Source of the DNA: Deltaproteobacteria bacterium
GTDB lineage: Bacteria > Desulfobacterota > GWC2-55-46 > JAUVFY01
Direction of reading: 5' to 3'
Assembly (NCBI GenBank): GCA_030594025.1
Contig: JAUVFY010000075.1
Location: forward strand, 1 to 6,479
DNA: 6,479 nt
The notes beneath the pieces were generated by a model, which saw only the letters and a list, made by a program, of their open reading frames with translations, was not told where the DNA came from and searched no databases. Numbering within the stretch: the stretch's first letter is position 1; each line of letters opens with the position of its first letter. A program made the position numbers and the translations under genes. Of the stretch, positions 1-5,525 are shown piece after piece.

Positions 1-96
1 CTTGCCGACGTGGACCGTATCGATAAAAAGGCACTTCTTGCAATCGCCGTCAAAATCGGCAGGGCCCGGCTCATAGACAACTGCATACTATCTTAA
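1..96 (+). CDS. panC: Pantothenate synthetase, C-terminal end (partial)
   Basis: Only the last 31 codons are present; the rest lies left of the window. The frame is open from base 1 and ends at TAA (94-96). PanC (pantoate--beta-alanine ligase) joins pantoate to beta-alanine with ATP in the cytoplasm, the last step of pantothenate synthesis. The visible tail has the family's typical ending: an 'id...ALLAIAVKIGRARLIDN' pattern matching the usual 'LLALAVRIGKTRLIDN' C-terminus. The identification is strengthened by panD starting 27 bp downstream, since panC and panD are adjacent in many bacteria. Nothing can be said about its catalytic residues, which lie outside the window. Confidence 0.85.
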   Translation, partial: LADVDRIDKKALLAIAVKIGRARLIDNCILS

Positions 97-123
97 TCGA
101 GAAACGAGGAGGAACAGCATAAC

Positions 124-501
124 ATGCAGCGCATCATGCTCAAAAGTAAAATCCACAGGGCGACCGTGACAGGCGCTAACCTGCATTACGAGGGGAGCGT
201 GGCCATAGACGAGGATCTCATGGAGACCTCTGGCATACTGCCCTTCGAAAAGGTGGAAATCTACAACGTAACGAACGGAAACCGCTTCTCTACTTATGCC
301 ATAACCGCTGGAAGGGGAAGCGGCACCATATCTGTAAACGGTGCAGCCGCCCACCTCGCTGAGGCGGGCGACATCGTGATAATCGCAAGCTACTCGGTCC
401 TGACTGAACAGGAGGCGCAAAGGCACAGCCCGGTGCTCGTCTACGTGGACGAGAAAAACTCGGTTAAAAGGGTCGGTTCACAGATCGCACAAGCCCTATG
501 A
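124..501 (+). CDS. panD: Aspartate 1-decarboxylase precursor
   Basis: This gene encodes 125 residues, the usual length for the family. PanD is a pyruvoyl enzyme that decarboxylates L-aspartate to beta-alanine, the substrate for PanC just upstream. The proenzyme cleaves itself between Gly24 and Ser25, seen here as His21-Tyr-Glu-Gly24-Ser25, and Ser25 becomes the pyruvoyl group. Other conserved residues line up with the E. coli numbering: Lys9, His11, Arg54, Thr57, Tyr58 and Asn72 (in VNGAAAH). This colinearity supports the ATG at 124. AGGAGG at 107-112 lies 11 bp upstream, slightly far but strong. The stop overlaps the next gene's ATG (ATGA, 498-501), so the two are probably translationally coupled. 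No broken or missing key residues were seen. Confidence 0.96.
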   Translation: MQRIMLKSKIHRATVTGANLHYEGSVAIDEDLMETSGILPFEKVEIYNVTNGNRFSTYAITAGRGSGTISVNGAAAHLAEAGDIVIIASYSVLTEQEAQRHSPVLVYVDEKNSVKRVGSQIAQAL

Positions 502-1133
502 GAGTGAGAAAGAGTATAAAGAGATATTTCATAACCGGCCTTCTCATAGTGGTGCCCCTTTACCTCTCCGTTTATGTATTCATCCTATTAGTCGGTTTCA
601 TGGACTCGCTTTTAGATTTCCTTCCGCCCTTCCTGCGCCCGGAGACCTACCTGCCTTTCTATGTTCCAGGCACAGGGATCATAATCACCATTATAGGCAT
701 ATTTGTTGTGGGTCTGCTGGCAGCGAACCTGCTCGGAAGAAAACTCGTTGACATCGGTGAGAAGATACTTGCAAGGATACCCTTTCTATGGACCGTATAC
801 AAGGGGACGAAGCAGTTCATGGAGACATTTTTTGCAAGGCAACGCGAAGGTTTCAGAAGGGTGGTGCTGATTGAGTATCCGAGGAAGGGGCTCTACTCCA
901 TTGGCTTTGTCACCGGCAAGACAATGGGAGAGATCCAGACGCGGACGGAACAGAGGATGATAAACCTCTTTATACCCACAACGCCGAACCCCACCTCAGG
1001 CTATTACATAGTCATACCGGAGAAGGACATCATCCCCCTAACCATGACCGTTGAGGACGCCTTCAAGGTCATAATGACAGCGGGCATGGTAATCCCCCAG
1101 GAGGGGAGTCCGCCTTCCGAAGAGCTTAAGTAA
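498..1133 (+). CDS. DUF502 family inner-membrane protein
   Basis: This is a 211-residue protein of the DUF502 family, whose biochemical role is unknown to me. A short basic N-terminus (Arg2, Arg4, Lys5, Lys8, Arg9) precedes two hydrophobic helices at about residues 11-35 and 56-80, so it is probably an inner-membrane protein with a cytoplasmic C-terminal half. Family hallmarks are visible: IPFLWTVYKGTKQ (94-106), VLIEYPRKGLYSIGFVTG (123-140) and NLFIPTTPNPTSGYY (156-170), followed by a VEDAFKVIMTAGMVIP stretch. Its ATG overlaps the panD stop by four bases, with no clear Shine-Dalgarno of its own beyond the panD 3' end, which suggests translation by reinitiation. Linkage to pan genes may be only operon packing; I would not infer a role in pantothenate metabolism. 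Confidence 0.92.
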   Translation: MRVRKSIKRYFITGLLIVVPLYLSVYVFILLVGFMDSLLDFLPPFLRPETYLPFYVPGTGIIITIIGIFVVGLLAANLLGRKLVDIGEKILARIPFLWTVYKGTKQFMETFFARQREGFRRVVLIEYPRKGLYSIGFVTGKTMGEIQTRTEQRMINLFIPTTPNPTSGYYIVIPEKDIIPLTMTVEDAFKVIMTAGMVIPQEGSPPSEELK

Positions 1134-1151
1134 GGGGTACTTAAGCCCCTT
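1124..1151 (+). other. Hairpin over the DUF502 stop codon
   Basis: GCTTAAGTA (1124-1132) and TACTTAAGC (1138-1146) form a perfect 9-bp inverted repeat around a 5-base loop, and the TAA stop (1131-1133) lies within it. A competing pairing of AAGGGG (1132-1137) with CCCCTT (1146-1151) is also possible. No T-run follows, so this is not a classic intrinsic terminator. It could be an mRNA 3'-end stabiliser, a weak terminator, or chance. Confidence 0.4.
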
Positions 1152-1161
1152 CAACCGTCTC

Positions 1162-1190
1162 TTGCCTTTGGTCCGTTTTCGGGATATATT
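1162..1190 (+). promoter_or_regulatory. Sigma70-like promoter for the tkt-gnd-glk-pgl operon
   Basis: TTGCCT (1162-1167) and TATATT (1185-1190) are separated by exactly 17 bp, close to the housekeeping consensus. Transcription would start near 1197, about 50 bp before the tkt start codon. The match was found by eye only. It is the best candidate in the 115-bp gap between the pan block and tkt, and the change from coenzyme A to sugar-phosphate genes makes a new transcription unit likely here. TATAGT at 1192-1197 is an alternative -10 without a good -35. Confidence 0.55.
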
Positions 1191-1205
1191 TTATAGTCCG
1201 TATTA

Positions 1206-1219
1206 AAGCCCGCGGGCTT
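1206..1219. promoter_or_regulatory. Perfect 14-bp palindrome in the tkt leader
   Basis: AAGCCCGCGGGCTT is a perfect palindrome starting about 9 bp after the predicted transcription start of the tkt promoter. Its position fits a roadblock-type operator for a dimeric regulator. Alternatively, followed by GCATTTTATT, it could be a weak terminator for transcripts reading through from the pan block, although a hairpin with no loop would have to open its central base pairs. The sequence cannot separate these readings. Confidence 0.4.
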
Positions 1220-1248
1220 GCATTTTATTAATTTAACAAAGGGGGCAC

Positions 1249-3276
1249 ATGAAAAATTCGATCGATGAACTCTCAATCAACACTATTAGATTTCTTGCGG
1301 TAGACGCTGTCGAGAAGGCCAAATCGGGGCATCCAGGCACTCCAATGGGTGACGCGGCCATGGCCTACGTCGTCTGGACCCGTTTTTTAAGGCACAACCC
1401 AACCAACCCTCACTGGCACGGCAGAGACAGGTTCGTACTTTCCGCCGGGCATGCATCAATGCTCCTTTACTCCCTTTTGCACCTTACAGGCTATGACCTC
1501 CCGCTCGACCAAATCAAGAACTTCCGCCAGTGGGGAAGCCACACACCGGGCCACCCCGAGTACGACCCCGACCGTGGGGTGGAAACGACCACCGGGCCCC
1601 TGGGCCAGGGTTTTGCCACAGGGGTCGGAATGGCCATTGCAGAGCGCTACCTCGCCGACCGCTATAACAGGCCTGGTTTCCCGGTTTTTGACTACAACAT
1701 ATATTCCATAACGAGCGACGGGGATATCATGGAAGGGGTCTCCAACGAGGCGGCCTCCCTTGCCGGTCACCTGGGCCTCGGAAAACTCGTATACCTTTAT
1801 TCCGACAACAGCATTACAATCGAGGGCTCCACGGACCTTGCATTTTCAGAGGACGTGGCAAAGCGCTTCGAGGCACTTAAATGGCACGTACAGAAGGTCC
1901 AGGGCAACGACCTCGAGGCAATGGGAAAGGCTTTAGAGGCCGCAAGGGCCGAGACCGAAAGACCCTCGCTTATCATAGCCCGTACCTTCATAGGCTTCGG
2001 AAGCCCCACCAAGGAGAGTACCGCAGAAGCCCACGGAGCGCCCCTGGGCCCCGAGGAGGTCAAGGGCGCAAAGGAAAAGCTCGGCTGGCCCACCACCCCT
2101 GAGTTTTACATCCCCGAGGAGGCCCTTACGAATTTCAGAAAGGCCGTTAAAAAGGGCGAAGGGCTTGAAAGGCAGTGGAATGGGGTGGTCGAAAGGTGGG
2201 CCAAACAACATCCGGAGCTTGCAAAGGAGTGGAAGGGTCTGGCCGAAAGCGCGAAAAGCGGTGAATGGGCGAAGGAACTTCCCGCCTTCGAACCTGGCGA
2301 CGGTCCGATGGCCACAAGGAGCGCATCAGGAAAGTGTTTGAACGCCATGGCCCCCAGGGCACCGTTCCTAATCGGGGGGTCGGCTGACTTGGCGCCTTCT
2401 AACAACACGTACCTTAAAGGGATGGGAGATTTCCTGCCTGCAAGCGTTGGCCGGAACCTCCACTTCGGAGTCCGTGAGCACGCAATGGGCGCGATATTGA
2501 ACGGCTTAGCTCTTAGCCGTGTCATCGTCCCCTATGGCGGTACGTTCCTAATATTTTCCGACTACATGAGGCCCGCCATAAGGCTCGCCTCACTCATGAA
2601 ACTCCACGTAATTTATGTCTTCACCCACGATTCCATAGGGCTCGGCGAAGACGGACCAACCCACCAGCCCATAGAGCAGCTTGCAAGCTTGAGGGCCATA
2701 CCGAACCTTACGGTCATGCGTCCTTCGGACGCAACCGAGACGGTCGAGGCATGGAAGTGGGCCGTTACCCGGGGGAAGGGGCCCGTTGCGATAGTACTAA
2801 TGAGGCAGAAGGTCCCGGTGATAGACAGGAAAAAGTACCCCGGAGCGGAAAACCTCTCACGCGGGGCTTACGTGCTTGCAGACCCGCCGGAAGGGGAGCC
2901 GGAATTTATACTCATAGCCACGGGCTCGGAGGTAGAGATAGCAATGGGTGCCTACGAGGAGCTTCAGGCCAGGGGTGTGAAGGCCAGGGTCGTGAGTATG
3001 CCCAGCCGGGAGATCTTCGAAGAGCAGCCCGAGGAGTACCGCACGAAGGTACTGCCGCCGCAGGTGAAATTGAGGATAGCCATCGAGGCGGCCTCTACCC
3101 TGGGCTGGCACAAATATGTGGGCGATGAAGGCACGGTAATAGGCATAACCGGGTTCGGAGCCTCTGCCCCATATAAAGTGATTTTTGAAAAATACGGTTT
3201 TACGGTGAAAAATGTCGTCTCAAGGGCCATGGAGCTCATCAATGTGAAAAAGGGACGCTTCCTGGACGGGATTTAG
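1249..3276 (+). CDS. tkt: Transketolase
   Basis: This is a full-length 675-residue transketolase. It transfers two-carbon ketol units between sugar phosphates using thiamine diphosphate (ThDP), linking the pentose phosphate pathway to glycolysis in the cytoplasm. The ThDP-binding PP domain covers about residues 1-330, with His28 (SGHPG), His68 (SAGHAS), TTGPLGQG (114-121), the cofactor motif from Ser156-Asp157-Gly158 to Asn187, and His262 (EAHGAPLG). The pyrimidine-binding domain, about 355-530, holds the catalytic Glu410 (FGVREH) and the THDSIGLGEDGPTHQP substrate loop (459-474). The C-terminal domain, from about 545, begins near the ATGSEVE motif. The start is supported by GGGGG at 1241-1245 just ahead of the ATG and by alignment of the N-terminus with the family. 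It is the first gene of the sugar-phosphate operon and lies 65 bp before gnd. No defects were seen. Confidence 0.97.
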   Translation: MKNSIDELSINTIRFLAVDAVEKAKSGHPGTPMGDAAMAYVVWTRFLRHNPTNPHWHGRDRFVLSAGHASMLLYSLLHLTGYDLPLDQIKNFRQWGSHTPGHPEYDPDRGVETTTGPLGQGFATGVGMAIAERYLADRYNRPGFPVFDYNIYSITSDGDIMEGVSNEAASLAGHLGLGKLVYLYSDNSITIEGSTDLAFSEDVAKRFEALKWHVQKVQGNDLEAMGKALEAARAETERPSLIIARTFIGFGSPTKESTAEAHGAPLGPEEVKGAKEKLGWPTTPEFYIPEEALTNFRKAVKKGEGLERQWNGVVERWAKQHPELAKEWKGLAESAKSGEWAKELPAFEPGDGPMATRSASGKCLNAMAPRAPFLIGGSADLAPSNNTYLKGMGDFLPASVGRNLHFGVREHAMGAILNGLALSRVIVPYGGTFLIFSDYMRPAIRLASLMKLHVIYVFTHDSIGLGEDGPTHQPIEQLASLRAIPNLTVMRPSDATETVEAWKWAVTRGKGPVAIVLMRQKVPVIDRKKYPGAENLSRGAYVLADPPEGEPEFILIATGSEVEIAMGAYEELQARGVKARVVSMPSREIFEEQPEEYRTKVLPPQVKLRIAIEAASTLGWHKYVGDEGTVIGITGFGASAPYKVIFEKYGFTVKNVVSRAMELINVKKGRFLDGI

Positions 3277-3341
3277 ACCTTCATAGATTTTTTTACTTAG
3301 CCTTAAAAATAACCCTTTACAAAAATGAAAGGAGATCTGCC

Positions 3342-4259
3342 ATGCATATAGGTATGGTCGGACTCGGCCGTATGGGCATGAACATGACAAGGAGGCTCCT
3401 TGGGGATGGGCACAATGTGACGGCCTTTGCGAGGACGAAGGAGAATATCAAGGAGGCCGAAAAATACGGTGCCCAGGGGGCGGCTTCGTTAAAGGACCTG
3501 GTCGAAAAGCTCACCCCGCCGCGGGTTGTATGGCTCATGGTCCCAGCGGGCGCACCCGTCGACGAGGTCATAAAGGGGATTAAAGGGCATATGTCCGAAG
3601 GCGATATTATCATAGACGGCGGAAACAGCTTTTACAAGGACGACTTTGCCCGCTACGAGAAACTCAAGCAGGAGGGGATAAAATACTTCGACGCGGGCAC
3701 CAGCGGAGGCATCTGGGGGCTCGAGGTGGGCTACTGCCTCATGGTCGGTGGCGAAAAAGAGGTCTTCGATTATTTGGAGCCTATCTTCAAGACCCTCGCC
3801 CCCCCGGACGGATACCTTTACTGCGGACCCATAGGAGCGGGCCATTTCATTAAAATGGTCCATAACGGCATAGAGTACGGCATGATGGAGGCCTACGCCG
3901 AGGGGTTTGAGCTTATTAACGCCTCACGGTACGGTGAGGGCCTGGATCTAAAAAACGTTGCGCACCTGTGGAACCAGGGAAGTGTTGTGAGGTCCTGGCT
4001 CCTTGAGCTCCTTGAGCTCGCCTTTGAAAAAGACAGTGACCTTTCAACAATCACCGGTTACGTCGAGGACTCGGGCGAGGGCAGGTGGACCGTAAAGGAG
4101 GCGATAGACCTTAATGTGAGTTTGCCCGTGATAAGCCTGTCGCTGTTGAGGAGGTTCCGTTCACGCCAGACCGACCCCTTTTCTGAGAGGGTCCTTGCGG
4201 CACTTAGAAAGGAGTTCGGGGGGCACGCCGTGAAACCAAAGGGAAAAAGCTCCGATTAA
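3342..4259 (+). CDS. gnd: 6-phosphogluconate dehydrogenase, decarboxylating (short form)
   Basis: This 305-residue protein belongs to the short class of 6-phosphogluconate dehydrogenases (about 300 residues, against about 470 in E. coli Gnd). It oxidises and decarboxylates 6-phosphogluconate to ribulose-5-phosphate. The Rossmann domain starts with GLGRMG (7-12). Further motifs are MVPAG (66-70), IDGGNS (91-96), SGG (121-123), the catalytic Lys171 and Asn175 in KMVHN, YVEDSGEGRWT (240-250), and the tail Arg289...FGGH (292-295), which matches the R-x5-H substrate-binding tail of the family. After the second strand it reads Ala30-Arg31-Thr32, with no acidic residue. That leans towards NADP+ rather than NAD+, but this is inference. 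AAAGGAG (3328-3334) lies 7 bp before the ATG. The 3' end of this gene is repeated twice downstream (see the repeat entry). Confidence 0.95.
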   Translation: MHIGMVGLGRMGMNMTRRLLGDGHNVTAFARTKENIKEAEKYGAQGAASLKDLVEKLTPPRVVWLMVPAGAPVDEVIKGIKGHMSEGDIIIDGGNSFYKDDFARYEKLKQEGIKYFDAGTSGGIWGLEVGYCLMVGGEKEVFDYLEPIFKTLAPPDGYLYCGPIGAGHFIKMVHNGIEYGMMEAYAEGFELINASRYGEGLDLKNVAHLWNQGSVVRSWLLELLELAFEKDSDLSTITGYVEDSGEGRWTVKEAIDLNVSLPVISLSLLRRFRSRQTDPFSERVLAALRKEFGGHAVKPKGKSSD

Positions 4260-4283
4260 AAGAATCCGGGTGGTCACTAAGAC

Positions 4284-4352
4284 AATTGTCCCACCGCAAG
4301 GTGGTTTGGTGGGCATGCTGTCAAGGCTGTTAAGGGCAAAGGTGCAAAATAA
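4284..4352 (+). pseudogene. gnd 3'-end remnant, copy B
   Basis: This start-less segment reads NCPTARWFGGHAVKAVKGKG, then Ala-Lys and TAA (4350-4352). It is preceded by an in-frame TAA at 4278-4280 and has no ATG, GTG or TTG in frame, so it is not an independent gene. It lies in the same frame as gnd, exactly 30 codons after the matching part of the real end. In A the Arg-to-His spacing of the substrate-binding tail is six residues; here the nearest Arg is five before the His, so the tail is not an exact replacement. CCACC-GCAA-GGTGG (4291-4304) can form a stem with a GNRA-type loop. Confidence 0.6.
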
Positions 4353-4374
4353 AAGATGTTGGACGACATCTTGA

Positions 4375-4440
4375 AATTGCCCCACTGCAAGGTGGTTCGG
4401 GGGGCATGCCGTGAAACCAAAGGGAAAAAGCTCTGGATAA
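4375..4440 (+). pseudogene. gnd 3'-end remnant, copy C
   Basis: This start-less segment reads NCPTARWFGGHAVKPKGKSS, then Gly and TAA (4438-4440), after an in-frame TGA at 4372-4374. Its last part is nearly identical to the true gnd end, where the final residue is Asp instead of Gly. Its first 14 codons encode the same peptide as copy B with seven synonymous changes. Its stop lies 8 bp before the preferred GTG start of glk, which is normal operon spacing. Copy C may therefore mark the original gnd-glk junction, with the 181 bp between the A and C copies being added material. Confidence 0.6.
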
Positions 4441-4448
4441 AGAAGAAC

Positions 4449-5468
4449 GTGGCAGAGGGTAAAAAAAAGATCCTTGCAGGGGACGTGGGGGGAACGAAGA
4501 CCGACCTCGGGCTCTTCACGGTCGAGGAGGCGTTTATTAGACCCGTAAGGGAAAAGAAGTTCATAAACAAGGACCATAAAGGTCCTTTAGAGGTTATAGA
4601 AGAATTCCTCGGGGAGACCGGTGCCGAGGGGATAGCCGCCGCCACTCTCGGGGTTGCCGCCCCTGTTACCGAGAACAGGGCCACCCTTACTAACATTTCC
4701 TGGGACATAGACGGAGAGGAAATAAAAAAACGCTTCGCCATTAAAAAGGTCGAGCTTATAAACGACCTTGTTGCAACCGGGTGGGGCCTGCCGCTCCTTT
4801 CCGGCGCTGATTTTTTTATGCTGCAGGAAGGAAGACCCCGCCGGGCCAACGCGGCCTTGATAGCCGCGGGCACGGGGCTCGGCGAGTCAATCCTTTTCTG
4901 GGACGGAAAAACCCACGTACCAGCGGCCACCGAGGGCGGACATACGGACTTCGCCCCAAGGGACACAATCGAGACAGGGCTCTTAACTTATCTCATAAAA
5001 AAGTACGGTCATGTAAGCTACGAGAGGGTCCTTTCCGGGACGGGACTTAAAAACATCTACGATTTTCTAAAGGAAGTGTCAGGCAGGGAAGAGAGCCCCG
5101 GGCTCAAGGCGAGGTTTGAAAAAGAGGACCCGGCATCCGTAATTTCAGACGAAGCCATAAATGGCACCGACGAGACCTGCCAGAAGGCCCTGGAGCAATT
5201 TATTTCCATATATGGGGCCGAGGCCGCTAACCTCGCCCTCAAGGCCCTGGCCGTTGGAGGCGTATACGTAGGTGGGGGCATAGCCCCGAAGATAGCCGAG
5301 GCCCTTAAAGGCGGGGGCTTCATAAAGGCCTTTACGGATAAAGGGAGATTTAAAGGTTTCCTTTCTGACATCCCTGTATATGTGATACTGAACGCAAGGA
5401 CCGCTCTTTTCGGCGCGGCACATCACGCGGCCCGCTCCGTCTCCGAGGTAAGATACACCCTGGGCTGA
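4449..5468 (+). CDS. glk: Glucokinase (bacterial ROK-unrelated type, PF02685)
   Basis: Read from the GTG at 4449 this is 339 residues, close to the family length of about 320-340. It phosphorylates glucose with ATP to glucose-6-phosphate in the cytoplasm. Motifs are the first phosphate loop GDVGGTKT (11-18), LTNISW (80-85), the catalytic Asn105-Asp106 pair, the second phosphate loop AAGTGLGES (139-147), EGGHTDFAP (162-170), YERVLSGTGL (191-200), and a late GGVYVGGGIAP adenosine-side motif. The start is uncertain. An in-frame ATG at 4356 would give 370 residues, but the added 31 would be translated through repeat copy C in a frame other than the one its substitutions favour, and family similarity begins only at about residue 7 of the GTG form. 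Neither start has a strong Shine-Dalgarno. A run of eight A (4461-4468) lies just inside the gene and could be prone to slippage or sequencing error. Confidence 0.93.
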   Translation: MAEGKKKILAGDVGGTKTDLGLFTVEEAFIRPVREKKFINKDHKGPLEVIEEFLGETGAEGIAAATLGVAAPVTENRATLTNISWDIDGEEIKKRFAIKKVELINDLVATGWGLPLLSGADFFMLQEGRPRRANAALIAAGTGLGESILFWDGKTHVPAATEGGHTDFAPRDTIETGLLTYLIKKYGHVSYERVLSGTGLKNIYDFLKEVSGREESPGLKARFEKEDPASVISDEAINGTDETCQKALEQFISIYGAEAANLALKALAVGGVYVGGGIAPKIAEALKGGGFIKAFTDKGRFKGFLSDIPVYVILNARTALFGAAHHAARSVSEVRYTLG

Positions 5469-5525
5469 ACGGACAGAAGGGCAGAGCTGCCGCCCGTATG
5501 GATTCGCAATTCATGGACCTTTCCC

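Larger units (their letters stand above)
4214..4440 (+). repeat. Stacked copies of the gnd 3' end (three units, 90-91 bp apart)
   Basis: Three related segments each encode Phe-Gly-Gly-His-Ala-Val-Lys, a Lys-Gly-Lys tail and a TAA stop. Unit A (4215-4259) is the real gnd end, unit B's core is 4305-4352 and unit C's core is 4396-4440. A and C match at 38 of 39 bases (4214-4252 against 4395-4433). B and C also share an upstream part (AATTGYCCCACYGCAAGG, from 4284 and 4375) that A lacks. The offsets are 90 bp (A to B) and 91 bp (B to C), so B is in the gnd frame and C is one base out. Between units the similarity is weak. Differences among copies fall at third codon positions and are synonymous through the shared core. 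Likely origins are repeated integration or recombination at the gnd 3' end, or tandem duplication followed by divergence. Confidence 0.85.

Noticed and set aside
1713..1731. Transketolase cofactor motif reads Ser-Asp-Gly instead of Gly-Asp-Gly
   Set aside because: The Ser variant is common in functional bacterial transketolases; the Asp157 and Asn187 metal ligands are intact, so it is not a defect.
2106..2525. Open frame of 139 codons on the - strand within tkt
   Set aside because: It is a shadow of the transketolase coding sequence, low in complexity, without family resemblance or a ribosome binding site.
3277..3341. Promoter or terminator between tkt and gnd
   Set aside because: There is a T-run (3288-3294) but no stem before it, and no convincing -35/-10 pair; the gap is short and gnd has its own strong ribosome binding site, so co-transcription is simplest.
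4214..4440. Template/variable repeat pair of a diversity-generating retroelement
   Set aside because: The repeats sit at a gene's 3' end, but the differences are not concentrated at adenines, they preserve the protein, and there is no reverse transcriptase in the window.
4214..4440. CRISPR array
   Set aside because: Only three degenerate units exist, their conserved parts encode a peptide with a stop codon, and the spacers are not of repeat-spacer character; no cas genes are present.
4260..4448. Known riboswitch class in the gnd-glk gap
   Set aside because: Hairpins are present, but no aptamer core I recognise was found, and the coding explanation accounts for the conserved positions better.
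4277..4966. Long open frame of 229 codons on the - strand opposite the glk 5' half
   Set aside because: It has no recognisable motifs, reads antisense to clear glucokinase motifs, and its C-terminal part is only the repeat array read backwards.
5469..5525. Earlier pgl start at ATG 5498 or 5513
   Set aside because: Both ATGs are out of frame with the lactonase; the in-frame upstream codons offer no accepted start.
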